Positions 25,518-34,252 of a stretch of DNA of 64,000 nucleotides are shown here, in pieces (the first letter of the stretch is position 1; each line of letters starts with the position of its first letter). Location of the stretch: positions 1 to 64,000 of the forward strand of contig JAFUAB010000036.1 of assembly GCA_017460885.1 (NCBI GenBank). The letters are read 5' to 3'. Source of the DNA: Lachnospiraceae bacterium. GTDB taxonomy: Bacteria; Bacillota; Clostridia; Lachnospirales; Lachnospiraceae. Both the position numbers and the translations under genes were made by a program. The notes under the pieces are model-generated. The model did not search any database. It was not told the DNA's origin and worked only from the letters and a program-made list of their open reading frames with translations.

Positions 25518-26699
25518 ATGATGCAATACAGAAAGGACAAATACGGAAACGAGCTGTCGGTTCTGGGCTACGGATGCATGAGATTTACCACATCCGGCGG
25601 AAAGATTGATATCGATAAGGCCGAGGCCGAGATCATGAGGGCATTTGAGCTTGGGATAAACTATTATGATACCGCATATATATACAGCGGAAGTGAAGCT
25701 GCTCTCGGAGAGATATTCGCCAGGACCGGTATCAGGGACAAGATCAATATCGCAACCAAACTGCCACATTATATGATCGGTTCTATTGATGACTGTGACA
25801 GGATCCTTAAGGAACAGCTTACCAGACTGCGCACGGATCATGTGGATTATTATCTGATGCATATGCTTACGGATATACACAGCTGGAACAGGATCAAAGA
25901 GTTTGGCATCATAGACTGGCTCAATGCCCGCAAAGCCGAAGGACAGCTTGGGCAGGTCGGGTTCTCATATCACGGAAACTCGGATATGTTCATGCAGATC
26001 CTCGATGATTATGACTGGGATTTTGCCCAGGTTCAGTATAACTATGTGGATGAGCATTCACAGGCCGGGAGAACCGGAGTGGAGTATTCGCAGACCAAGG
26101 GTATCCCGATCGTGATAATGGAGCCACTGCGTGGAGGAAAGCTTATTAACGGACTGCCTAAGGATGCCATGAAGATCATAGCCGATCATCCCTCTCACAG
26201 AAGCGCGGCCGAGTGGGGACTCGGATGGCTGTATGACCAAAGCGGAGTGACGGTGGTACTAAGCGGCATGAATTCCAGGGAGATGGTTGAGGAAAACTGC
26301 CGCATAGCCTCTCAATATACTCCGGGAAGCTTTAGCGAATCCGACAGGCAGATCATATCCGAGATAGTCAGGGCATATTACTCGGGAATGAAGGTCGGAT
26401 GTACCGGCTGCAGGTATTGTATGCCGTGTCCTAAGAATGTGGATATTCCCGGAACCTTTGCTGCTTATAACAGGCTTGCCGTAGACGGTAAGCTTGGCGG
26501 ACTCAAGGAGTACTTCATGTGTACGACTATGCGTAAGGATTATACGGGTCCCGCCAACTGTGTGAAGTGCGGCAAATGCGAACAGCACTGCCCTCAGAAG
26601 ATCGAGATCCGCAAGGAACTGGATAATGCGCGTAAGTCGCTTGAGACGCCTGTATATAAGATTGCGAAAAAGTTTGTTCCGTTTTTCGCCAAGTTCTGA
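25518..26699 (+). CDS. Aldo/keto reductase with C-terminal 4Fe-4S domain
   Basis: A 393-aa two-domain oxidoreductase. The N-terminal ~290 residues are an NAD(P)H-dependent aldo/keto reductase barrel; LGYGCMRFTTSG is the start of the barrel, NYYDTAYIYSGSE has the catalytic Asp and Tyr, and ATKLPHYM contains the Lys. The C-terminus has a ferredoxin-like domain with CTGCRYCMPCPKNVD and CVKCGKCEQHCPQKI. Such reductases are common in anaerobic Firmicutes, with unknown substrates. It begins a run of closely spaced genes with the PilZ protein (15-bp gap), but no functional link is obvious. Confidence 0.95.
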   Translation: MMQYRKDKYGNELSVLGYGCMRFTTSGGKIDIDKAEAEIMRAFELGINYYDTAYIYSGSEAALGEIFARTGIRDKINIATKLPHYMIGSIDDCDRILKEQLTRLRTDHVDYYLMHMLTDIHSWNRIKEFGIIDWLNARKAEGQLGQVGFSYHGNSDMFMQILDDYDWDFAQVQYNYVDEHSQAGRTGVEYSQTKGIPIVIMEPLRGGKLINGLPKDAMKIIADHPSHRSAAEWGLGWLYDQSGVTVVLSGMNSREMVEENCRIASQYTPGSFSESDRQIISEIVRAYYSGMKVGCTGCRYCMPCPKNVDIPGTFAAYNRLAVDGKLGGLKEYFMCTTMRKDYTGPANCVKCGKCEQHCPQKIEIRKELDNARKSLETPVYKIAKKFVPFFAKF

Positions 26700-26714
26700 A
26701 ATGGAGGTAATTTA

Positions 26715-27038
26715 ATGGAAGACACAAGACAGAAGGAACGGCGTAAGATCAATCGTGTGGATTTTCTTGCCAATACCGTCATCGTGGTTTGTGACACACA
26801 GGAGAAGATCTACTGCAAGACCGAAAACTTCAGCCCGATGGGAATCGGTATCAGGGTTCCGGAGGGCACAAGGGATATCACCGGGATGGATGTTATCATA
26901 GTTGCGGAGACCATAATAATGTATGCCGATGTGGTCCGCCAGGCTCCGGAGCCTGATGGCACCGCAATGATCGGAGTACAGGCAAGAAGATTTACTCCGG
27001 AGGTATTACAATATCTTTTTGACCGTTTAGGAGACTGA
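26715..27038 (+). CDS. PilZ domain protein (c-di-GMP receptor candidate)
   Basis: A 107-aa single PilZ domain. The c-di-GMP-binding signature has RRKINR (RxxxR) at residues about 10-15 and NFSPMGIG (D/NxSxxG) further on. The remainder is a beta barrel with an ending typical of PilZ (GVQARRF). The fit to the motif suggests it binds c-di-GMP. The enzymes that would make and break c-di-GMP occur in this window at 59078-60709 and 62059-63168. An alternative is a degenerate non-binding PilZ, since the second motif has Asn instead of Asp. Confidence 0.88.
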   Translation: MEDTRQKERRKINRVDFLANTVIVVCDTQEKIYCKTENFSPMGIGIRVPEGTRDITGMDVIIVAETIIMYADVVRQAPEPDGTAMIGVQARRFTPEVLQYLFDRLGD

Positions 27039-27053
27039 CAGGAGGAGGAAATA

Positions 27054-28157
27054 ATGACTAAAATCGATATAGTTTCGGGTTTTTTGGGCGCAGGCAAGAC
27101 CACGCTGATCAAGAAGCTGCTTGCAGAGGCCTTAAACGGCACACAGACCGTTCTTATAGAAAATGAATTCGGTGAGATAGGTATAGACGGCGGTTTTCTT
27201 CAGGATGCCGGCATCGAGATCAGGGAAATGAATTCCGGATGCATATGCTGTTCGCTGGTGGGAGATTTCGGTGAGGCGCTTAAGGATGTGCTGGATCAGT
27301 ATCATCCGGACAGGATCATCATAGAGCCCTCGGGTGTCGGCAAGCTTTCGGATGTCATGAAGGCGGTTTCCGACGCCATGGCAGATCAGGACGTGGAGCT
27401 AAATTCGGCCGTGGCTGTAGTTGACGCCAAGAAGGCTAAAATGTACATCAAGAACTTCGGAGAGTTCTTTGTTAACCAGATAGAGCATGCGGGTACCATA
27501 GTTCTGAGCCGTACGGGAGATATCTCAGATGATAAACTGAGCGAGTGTCTGGCTCTGATCAGGGAGCATAACGAGCGTGCAACCGTTATCACTACGGTAT
27601 GGGACCAACTCGACGGCAAGATGATACTTGATACCATAGAGGGTGCCGGCGATCTTGAGGCCGAACTGATGAAGGAGGCTATCAGGGTCGCTGAAGAGCA
27701 TGAACACGAGCATCACCACCATCATCATGACGATGACGACGAGGATGAACATGAACACGAGCATCACCACCACCACCACGATGATGATGACGATGAACAC
27801 GAGCATCACCACCATCATCATGACTATGTCGACGAGGATGAACATGAGCATCATCATCACGATCATCACGGACATCATCATGCGGATGAGATCTTTGATA
27901 CATGGGGCTATGAAGGACCCGACAAGTACACAGCAGACGATATAGAAAAGATCCTTGCAGCGCTTGATACCGGAGAGTATGGTGCGGTGCTGAGAGCCAA
28001 GGGAATGGTTCCGGATACCGAAGGCGGGTGGATATATTTTGATTTTGTACCCGGAGAGGTCAATATCCGTGCGGGCGAGCCCAATGTGACAGGCAAGTTC
28101 TGCGTGATAGGGGCCGAGCTTAAGACTGACAGGATCAAGGAACTTATCAGAAGATAG
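27054..28157 (+). CDS. COG0523 (CobW/ZNG1-like) GTPase with large His/Asp-rich tract
   Basis: A 367-aa G3E GTPase, probably a zinc metallochaperone. The Walker A is GFLGAGKTT (9-17), and the family metal-binding CxCC is C63-I-C65-C66 in NSGCICC. The Walker B-like IIIEPSGVG and the guanine region (VLSRTGD) follow. Residues 216-276 form a His/Asp/Glu tract with about 33 histidines (also see the repeat entry), typical of metal-storing COG0523 members. The C-terminal CobW_C domain ends the protein. ATG 27054 has GGAGGAGG. A second COG0523-type gene starts 12 bp downstream. No Zur gene or box was seen. Confidence 0.93.
   Translation: MTKIDIVSGFLGAGKTTLIKKLLAEALNGTQTVLIENEFGEIGIDGGFLQDAGIEIREMNSGCICCSLVGDFGEALKDVLDQYHPDRIIIEPSGVGKLSDVMKAVSDAMADQDVELNSAVAVVDAKKAKMYIKNFGEFFVNQIEHAGTIVLSRTGDISDDKLSECLALIREHNERATVITTVWDQLDGKMILDTIEGAGDLEAELMKEAIRVAEEHEHEHHHHHHDDDDEDEHEHEHHHHHHDDDDDEHEHHHHHHDYVDEDEHEHHHHDHHGHHHADEIFDTWGYEGPDKYTADDIEKILAALDTGEYGAVLRAKGMVPDTEGGWIYFDFVPGEVNIRAGEPNVTGKFCVIGAELKTDRIKELIRR
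27693..27881 (+). repeat. Imperfect in-frame repeats encoding the His/Asp tract
   Basis: About three and a half units of an EHEHHHHHH-plus-DDDDxDE pattern, nucleotide units of roughly 60-70 bp with CAT/CAC and GAT/GAC alternation. The repeats are coding, not a CRISPR array. Such tracts tend to vary in copy number by slippage. Confidence 0.8.
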
Positions 28158-28169
28158 TTGGGGGAACAG

Positions 28170-29111
28170 ATGAGACCGGTATATATGATCACCGGCTTTC
28201 TGGAGAGCGGAAAGACGGAGTTTATAAATTATACACTTTCCCAGCCGTATTTTCAGATCAATGGCAGGACACTGCTGATCGTCTGTGAAGAGGGCGAAGT
28301 GGAATACGAGAAGAAGCTGCTGGAGGAGACCAACACGGTCATGGAGGTGATAGATGATGAGGCCGCTTTTACGGCTGATAATCTGTCGGCACTGGACAAA
28401 AAGCATCGTCCGGAGAGAGTGATCGTGGAGTTTAACGGTATGTGGAATTACAAGGCCGTTAAGCTGCCGTGGTTCTGGAATATAGAACAGCAGATCACCA
28501 CGATAGACGCGTCCACCTTCCCGGCGTATTACACAAATATGAAGTCCCTTCTGACAGAGATGCTGAGGAAGTCCGAACTGATAATCTTTAACAGATGCGA
28601 CGGGCTGGGAGACGAGCTGGCAACGTATAAGAGAAATGTCAAGGCCGTAAACCAGCGTGCGGAGATAGTATTTGAGGACAAGGACGGAGAGATCAATCAG
28701 ATATTTGAGGAGGATCTGCCGTTTGATCTGAAAGCTGATCCTATCGAACTGGATGGTTTCGGATACGGCATATTCTTTATCGATGCCATGGATAATCCCG
28801 AGAGATACAGGGGCAAAAAGATCAGATTTACGGCGCAGGTCATGAAGCCCGAGGAGGTGGAAGCAGGTTATTTTGTTCCCGGACGTATGGCAATGACCTG
28901 CTGTGCGGAGGACATGACCTTTCTGGGATATCTGTGCAGATACGACAGGCTGGATGAGATCAATAACAAGGACTGGATAGATCTGACGGCCAGAGTAGAT
29001 GTTGCGAGGCTTCCCGAATATGAGGGAAACGAGGGACCGGTGCTTACCGCTGTAAGCCTTAAGCAGACCAAGGCACCCGCACCGAAGGACCAGATAATCA
29101 GTTTTTCCTGA
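28170..29111 (+). CDS. COG0523-like GTPase fused to a YcgQ/DUF1980-like C-terminal domain
   Basis: A 313-aa protein from ATG 28170 (preceded by GGGGAA; the TTG at 28158 is less likely). The N-terminal part is a P-loop: YMITGFLESGKTEFINYTL is the Walker A, degenerate compared with GAGKT. VIVEFNGMW is Walker B. It has IIFNRCDGL as the guanine-binding loop (NRCD instead of NKxD). The C-terminal ~100 residues contain YRGKKIRFTAQV and GRMAMTCCAEDMTFLGYLC, which match the extracytoplasmic-type domain of YcgQ (DUF1980/TIGR03943) proteins, here cytoplasmic. No CxCC is present. The pairing with a His-rich GTPase suggests metal homeostasis. Confidence 0.8.
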   Translation: MRPVYMITGFLESGKTEFINYTLSQPYFQINGRTLLIVCEEGEVEYEKKLLEETNTVMEVIDDEAAFTADNLSALDKKHRPERVIVEFNGMWNYKAVKLPWFWNIEQQITTIDASTFPAYYTNMKSLLTEMLRKSELIIFNRCDGLGDELATYKRNVKAVNQRAEIVFEDKDGEINQIFEEDLPFDLKADPIELDGFGYGIFFIDAMDNPERYRGKKIRFTAQVMKPEEVEAGYFVPGRMAMTCCAEDMTFLGYLCRYDRLDEINNKDWIDLTARVDVARLPEYEGNEGPVLTAVSLKQTKAPAPKDQIISFS

Positions 29112-29167
29112 GGAAACGTCCGTTCTGACTGTGACGATATTATCGATGTCCGTATAAGGAGAGCAAA

Positions 29168-30322
29168 TTGAGCAGGTTTTTTATAATAGTCCTGGACAGC
29201 TTCGGGATCGGGGAGATGCCTGATGCCGAAGCCTTCGGAGATACAGGGGCAAATACGATACGGAGCTGTTCGACTTCGGACAGATTTCATCTGCCCAATA
29301 TGAAAAAGCTGGGACTTTTTAACATCGACGGAATAGATTTTCTGGAAGGGTGCGATAACCCCACCGGGCTGTATGCCAGATTGAAAGAAGCATCCAGCGG
29401 CAAGGATACCACTATCGGTCACTGGGAGATCGCAGGAGTATATTCTCCGGATCCGATGCCTGTATTTCCCGATGGATTTCCTTCGGAGACCATCGCGCGG
29501 TTTGAGAGCCTGACCGGACGTAAGGTATTATGCAATAAGCCTTATTCCGGTACGGAGGTTATAAAGGATTACGGAGATGAACACGTACGTACCGGAGCAC
29601 TGATAGTATATACCTCAGCCGATTCCGTGTTTCAGATCGCAGCTCACGAGGACGTGGTGCCGGTTGAGCAGCTCTACGAATACTGCCGTATTGCCAGAGG
29701 CATGCTGACAGGCGATGTGGGAGTGGGACGTGTTATAGCCAGACCGTTTATCGGAGAAAGTGGCAATTACACACGTACTCCGAGACGTCATGATTTTTCA
29801 CTCGAGCCCACAGGGGTCACGATATTGGATCAGCTGAAGGAAGCAGGCAGGGATGTTATTTCGGTCGGTAAGATCAGTGATATCTTTGCGGGGCGGGGAG
29901 TTACGCAGTCCAATCCGACCACCGGAAATCCTGACGGTATAGACAAGACCATAGCGATCATGGACAGGGATTTTGACGGACTGTGCTTTGTCAATCTGGT
30001 GGATACCGATATGATATACGGACACAGGCGTGACATAGACGGATATGCCGGTGCATTGGCGTATTTTGATGAGAAGCTGCCGGCGATACTGGATAAGCTT
30101 GGAGATGACGACTATCTGTGCATCACGGCTGATCACGGCTGCGATCCCGGATTTACCAAAAGCACCGATCACACGAGAGAGTATATCCCCTGCCTGATGT
30201 ACGGAAAGAAGATAAAGCCCGGTAACCGGGGAACCAGGGAAACCTTTGCGGATATAGGGGCTACCGTACTGGATGTCTTCGGGATCACTCCGAAATTCAG
30301 TGGAACGAGTATGCTGATATAA
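29168..30322 (+). CDS. deoB: Phosphopentomutase
   Basis: A 384-aa alkaline-phosphatase superfamily metalloenzyme that interconverts ribose-1-phosphate and ribose-5-phosphate (also deoxyribose). The start is TTG 29168, supported by AAGGAGAG seven bases upstream; no in-frame ATG lies nearby. The N-terminus has IIVLDSFGIGEMPDA (metal-binding Asp). A conserved Thr in KDTTIGHWEI is the phospho-acceptor. LVDTDMIYGHRRD and ITADHGCDPG bind manganese. The length is normal. No other deo gene is adjacent. Confidence 0.95.
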   Translation: MSRFFIIVLDSFGIGEMPDAEAFGDTGANTIRSCSTSDRFHLPNMKKLGLFNIDGIDFLEGCDNPTGLYARLKEASSGKDTTIGHWEIAGVYSPDPMPVFPDGFPSETIARFESLTGRKVLCNKPYSGTEVIKDYGDEHVRTGALIVYTSADSVFQIAAHEDVVPVEQLYEYCRIARGMLTGDVGVGRVIARPFIGESGNYTRTPRRHDFSLEPTGVTILDQLKEAGRDVISVGKISDIFAGRGVTQSNPTTGNPDGIDKTIAIMDRDFDGLCFVNLVDTDMIYGHRRDIDGYAGALAYFDEKLPAILDKLGDDDYLCITADHGCDPGFTKSTDHTREYIPCLMYGKKIKPGNRGTRETFADIGATVLDVFGITPKFSGTSMLI

Positions 30323-30341
30323 AGGAGAAAGTTTACATAAT

Positions 30342-31943
30342 ATGGCCAATGATATAGAAAAAGAAATAAACCGCCGGCGGACGTTTGCGATCATTTCGCA
30401 TCCCGATGCCGGTAAAACAACACTTACGGAGAAGCTTCTCCTATACGGGGGAGCTATCAATCTGGCCGGTTCGGTCAAGGGTAAAGCTACCGCACGACAT
30501 GCGGTAAGTGACTGGATGGAGATAGAAAAGCAGCGTGGTATCTCGGTTACCAGCTCGGTCCTTCAGTTTGAATATGACGGATTCTGCATCAATATCCTGG
30601 ATACGCCGGGACATCAGGACTTTTCGGAGGATACCTATCGTACACTGATGGCGGCGGATTCCGCAGTCATGGTCATAGATGCGGCCAAAGGTGTCGAGCC
30701 TCAGACGCGTAAGCTGTTTAAGGTATGTGTAATGAGGCATATACCGATTTTTACGTTTATCAACAAAATGGACCGTGATGCCAACGATACCTTTGATCTG
30801 CTGGATGATATAGAAAAGGAACTCGGTATAGCCACATGCCCCGTCAACTGGCCGATCGGTTCGGGTAAGTCCTTTAAGGGAGTATTTGACAGGCAGAAGG
30901 CCTGTGTGAATCTTTATTCCGATACCGAAAAGGGAACCAAAGAGGGAGAGACGCATACGATCCCCATAGACGATTCGGATGCACTTGTTGCGGAGATCGG
31001 CCGGGAAGCCTGGGAAAAGCTTACCGAAGAGATCGAACTCCTTGACGGAGCCAGTGCGGAATTTGATCTGGATACCGTTCGGGCAGGAGATCTGACTCCT
31101 GTATTTTTCGGATCTGCCCTGACAAATTTCGGTGTGGAGATATTCCTTAAGTACTTCCTCGAAATGACCACTACACCGCTGGCCAGAAATGCAGATAAGG
31201 GACTTATAGATCCGGTCGGAAACGAGTTTTCGGCGTTTGTATTTAAGATCCAGGCAAATATGAACAAGGCACACCGTGACAGGCTGGCGTTTATGAGGAT
31301 ATGCTCCGGCAGATATGACTCCCAGATGGAGGTTAAGCATATCCAGTCCGGCAAGGTCATGCGTCTTTCACAGCCCCAGCAGATCATGGCGGATTCACGT
31401 AAGATCCTGGATGAGGCCTATGCCGGCGATATCATAGGCGTCTTCGATCCCGGCATCTTTTCCATAGGAGATACTCTGGTGGCACCTAAGGAGGATTACA
31501 GGTATGAGGGCATACCGACCTTTGCACCCGAGCATTTTGCCAGGGTCAGACAGCTGGATACGATGAAGCGCAAACAGTTTGTAAAGGGCGTTACCCAGAT
31601 AGCGCAGGAGGGCGCGATCCAGATCTTCAAGGAGCTCGGCAGCGGCCTTGAGGAGGTTATCGTGGGTGTTGTGGGAGTGCTTCAGTTCGATGTGCTCAAA
31701 TACAGACTTGAAAACGAATATAACGTGGAGATAAAGCTTGAAAGCCTTCCTTACGAATATATAAGGTGGATAGAGAACTATACCGAAGTGGATGTACAGA
31801 GACTGACCGGTACGTCCGATATGAAAAAGGTATCGGATCTGAAAGACAGGCCGCTCCTTTTGTTTGTGAATGAATGGAGCGTGAGGATGACCCTGGAGAG
31901 AAATGAGGGACTTGTTCTTTCTGAGTTTGGTTCGGCGGATTGA
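30342..31943 (+). CDS. prfC: Peptide chain release factor 3
   Basis: A 533-aa translational GTPase that recycles RF1/RF2 from terminating ribosomes. The G1 motif is SHPDAGKTTLTEKLL, G2 is QRGISVTSS, G3 is LDTPGHQDF, and G4 is INKMDRD. The C-terminal domain has FGSALTNFGVE and later PLLLFVNEWSVRM. The absence of EF-G domains IV and V distinguishes it from EF-G. RF3 is not universal in Firmicutes but is common in Lachnospiraceae. Confidence 0.96.
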   Translation: MANDIEKEINRRRTFAIISHPDAGKTTLTEKLLLYGGAINLAGSVKGKATARHAVSDWMEIEKQRGISVTSSVLQFEYDGFCINILDTPGHQDFSEDTYRTLMAADSAVMVIDAAKGVEPQTRKLFKVCVMRHIPIFTFINKMDRDANDTFDLLDDIEKELGIATCPVNWPIGSGKSFKGVFDRQKACVNLYSDTEKGTKEGETHTIPIDDSDALVAEIGREAWEKLTEEIELLDGASAEFDLDTVRAGDLTPVFFGSALTNFGVEIFLKYFLEMTTTPLARNADKGLIDPVGNEFSAFVFKIQANMNKAHRDRLAFMRICSGRYDSQMEVKHIQSGKVMRLSQPQQIMADSRKILDEAYAGDIIGVFDPGIFSIGDTLVAPKEDYRYEGIPTFAPEHFARVRQLDTMKRKQFVKGVTQIAQEGAIQIFKELGSGLEEVIVGVVGVLQFDVLKYRLENEYNVEIKLESLPYEYIRWIENYTEVDVQRLTGTSDMKKVSDLKDRPLLLFVNEWSVRMTLERNEGLVLSEFGSAD

Positions 31944-31944
31944 T

Positions 31945-33297
31945 ATGATATTGAAGAGTTTTAAACGAAATATTGCCGCCGGGTGTTTATGCCTGCTGAT
32001 GACTGCGGTGCTTCTTACGGGATGCGGCGGTCTGTATATCGTGCGTCCCGAATCAGCGGAAACGGGCAGAAGGGTTGAGCCTATACCTGAGCAGGAACGC
32101 AGCGAGAGCGGCGAATATACTCCGTCATATATGGACAGTATCGGAAATGCCCAGTTTCCGTCATCCTACGGACTTGAGGATGATTGGGGCGGGTCCGATG
32201 ATTATGACGTGGAATCAAAAGAGGACTCAAGCGGCATAGACTCACTGGTGTATTTTACGCCGGAGCAGCTGCAGGTGGGCTATACCAATAACGCCGGTAA
32301 ATATGCGTATGAGCATCTGACGGAGGAGGGACGCAAGGTATATAACCAGATGTATCTCGCACTTATCACGATGTCATCAAACATCGGCATTGACTGCTTT
32401 GATGTGGATGCGATCAATATGATCTTTACGTGCGTTATGATGGATCATCCCGAGATATTCTGGACCTCCGGCTATGTATATACCCGCTATACCCGCGGCG
32501 AATCAATGGAGGCCATGGGCTTCAAAGGTACATATACGATGGATGCCAATACTGTCGGACAGCGTCAGGATGCGATAGATTATTATGTCAGTGCCGCACT
32601 CAGCGGCATGCCCGGCGGAGACGACTATACCAGGATCAAATATATTTATGAATATATAATCAAAAATACGGAATATGATCTGAACGCCGTGGACAATCAG
32701 AATATCTGCTCGGTATTTATCAATGGCAGAAGCGTATGCCAGGGGTACGCCAAGGCGACGCAGTATCTGTGCGAAAGAGTCGGAATACAGTGTTCGCTCA
32801 TTACCGGAACAACGACACAGGACGGTAATCACGCCTGGAATCTCGTGTATTCGGACGGAGAATATTACTATGTGGATACTACCTGGGGGGATGCCAACTA
32901 TCGCAGCGAAAACGAAGAGGCGGGCTCCATGCCGTCGATCAGCTATGACTATCTCTGTGTTCCGGCATATGAGATGTTCCTGACGCATTATCCCAATGCA
33001 CCCGTTGAGCTGCCGGCATGTGATTCGATAGCCGATAATTACTATGTCAGAGAGGGTGCGTATTTTACATATCCCGATGAAGCGGGACTGCAGGCTGTGT
33101 TTGACAAGGCCTATGCACAGGGTAAGGAATTCGTGGCTATCAAGACCTCCGATGCCGTATCTTATCAGAGCGTGAAAGCATATCTGCTTGATAACCAGAA
33201 CATATTCAGGATAATGGGAAGCCGCAAATCCGGTAATACCATCAGTTTCTGGGAAAACCAGGATGCGTTTACCATCAGTTTTAAACTTGATAACTGA
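31945..33297 (+). CDS. Transglutaminase-like lipoprotein
   Basis: A 450-aa exported lipoprotein. The start is ATG 31945, one base after the prfC stop; an in-frame start 42 bp earlier would remove the signal-peptide position. The signal peptide has a basic stretch (LKSFKRNIAAGC) and lipobox VLLTGC. An acidic low-complexity linker follows (about 30-95). The core has SVCQGYAKATQYLCERVGI (catalytic Cys), NHAWNLVYSDGEYYYVDTTW (catalytic His and Asp), so the triad is intact. Such proteins may act as cell-surface proteases or amidases on peptidoglycan; the substrate is unknown. Confidence 0.92.
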   Translation: MILKSFKRNIAAGCLCLLMTAVLLTGCGGLYIVRPESAETGRRVEPIPEQERSESGEYTPSYMDSIGNAQFPSSYGLEDDWGGSDDYDVESKEDSSGIDSLVYFTPEQLQVGYTNNAGKYAYEHLTEEGRKVYNQMYLALITMSSNIGIDCFDVDAINMIFTCVMMDHPEIFWTSGYVYTRYTRGESMEAMGFKGTYTMDANTVGQRQDAIDYYVSAALSGMPGGDDYTRIKYIYEYIIKNTEYDLNAVDNQNICSVFINGRSVCQGYAKATQYLCERVGIQCSLITGTTTQDGNHAWNLVYSDGEYYYVDTTWGDANYRSENEEAGSMPSISYDYLCVPAYEMFLTHYPNAPVELPACDSIADNYYVREGAYFTYPDEAGLQAVFDKAYAQGKEFVAIKTSDAVSYQSVKAYLLDNQNIFRIMGSRKSGNTISFWENQDAFTISFKLDN

Positions 33298-33315
33298 CAT
33301 GGAATTTAATATAAT
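33287..33315 (+). promoter_or_regulatory. Sigma-A promoter of the asp23-nusB-xseA cluster
   Basis: TTGATA (33287-33292), a 17-bp spacer and a perfect TATAAT (33310-33315). The -35 lies in the last codons of the transglutaminase-like gene, 75 bp before the Asp23 start. Confidence 0.75.
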
Positions 33316-33389
33316 AATGTTGTTTATGGTCAAATGTGTGAGAACAACGTGACCTGACATCGGATCTTAGACCGGATTTGGAGGATAAT

Positions 33390-33767
33390 ATGGCGGATAA
33401 AGAAAAATTCGATGCAATATCTGAAAAAGAACCCATAGGATCGGTTAAAATTGCCGATGATGTGGTGGGCATGATCGCAGCTCTGGCTGCTACCGAGATA
33501 GAGGGAGTCCATGGTATGGCCGGCGATGTGACTGCCGAACTGCTCGACAGGGTCGGCGTAAGGGCTCTGAACAGAGGAGTCAAGGTAGATGTTTCCGGTA
33601 AATCCGTCAAGGCTTATCTCTCCATAGTTATGGAATACGGATACAATATTCCCGCTACCTGTCAGAAGGTACAGGAGAGAGTCAAATCCAGCGTAGAAAA
33701 CATGACTTCCCTTAGCGTGACTGATGTAAACGTAAAGATTTCCGGCATCAGTGCGCCCGGCAAATAG
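33390..33767 (+). CDS. Asp23/Gls24 family envelope stress response protein
   Basis: A 125-aa Asp23-family protein, from ATG 33390 with GGAGG upstream. The start of the domain reads GSVKIADDVVGMIAALAATE, with the family's GMAGDVTAELLDR loop, and ends in VTDVNVKISGI. Family members gather near the membrane and are linked to envelope stress. The position directly before nusB and xseA is standard in Firmicutes. The gap to nusB is three bases. Confidence 0.95.
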   Translation: MADKEKFDAISEKEPIGSVKIADDVVGMIAALAATEIEGVHGMAGDVTAELLDRVGVRALNRGVKVDVSGKSVKAYLSIVMEYGYNIPATCQKVQERVKSSVENMTSLSVTDVNVKISGISAPGK

Positions 33768-33770
33768 ATC

Positions 33771-34175
33771 ATGACCAGAAGAAAGATACGTGAAGCGATA
33801 TATCTGCTGCTGTTCAGGGTGGAGTTTCATCCGCCCGAGCTTATGGACGAACAGGTCGAACTGTTTTTTGATTCCGATAACTGGCCCGATAATGCGACTG
33901 ACGGGGAACGGGATTATGTCAGGACCAAATTCGGAATGATAGCAGACAGGATAGACGAGATTGATGCGGCAGTTGACAGCAATAGCAAAAACTGGACTAC
34001 ATCACGAATGTCCAGATCGGATCTGACGATCATCCGTCTGGCTGTATATGAGATCCTCTATGACGACGATATACCCACGTCGGTTGCGATCAATGAAGCG
34101 GTGGAGCTGGCCAAGAAATACGGTCAGGATTCATCCGGAGGTTTTGTAAATGGTGTCCTGGCCAAGTTTGCCTGA
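33771..34175 (+). CDS. nusB: Transcription antitermination protein NusB
   Basis: A 134-aa all-helical NusB. The N-terminus [19 protein letters not shown] is the family's RxxA-x2-xLF start; the C-terminus [20 protein letters not shown] and [27 protein letters not shown] are diagnostic. It helps prevent early termination in rRNA operons with NusE (S10). It is in the conserved asp23-nusB-xseA cluster. Confidence 0.97.
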   Translation: MTRRKIREAIYLLLFRVEFHPPELMDEQVELFFDSDNWPDNATDGERDYVRTKFGMIADRIDEIDAAVDSNSKNWTTSRMSRSDLTIIRLAVYEILYDDDIPTSVAINEAVELAKKYGQDSSGGFVNGVLAKFA

Positions 34176-34252
34176 TGATACAGGCTTATAAGGCCGGGAC
34201 TTTTTGGTCTGTCGTAAAAAGCTGTGACAGCCGGTAAGTGACCGGTGACTCG

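Noticed and set aside
27693..27881. Repeats that could suggest a CRISPR array or microsatellite
   Set aside because: They are in frame in a COG0523 GTPase and encode a His/Asp metal-binding tract; there are no unique spacers.
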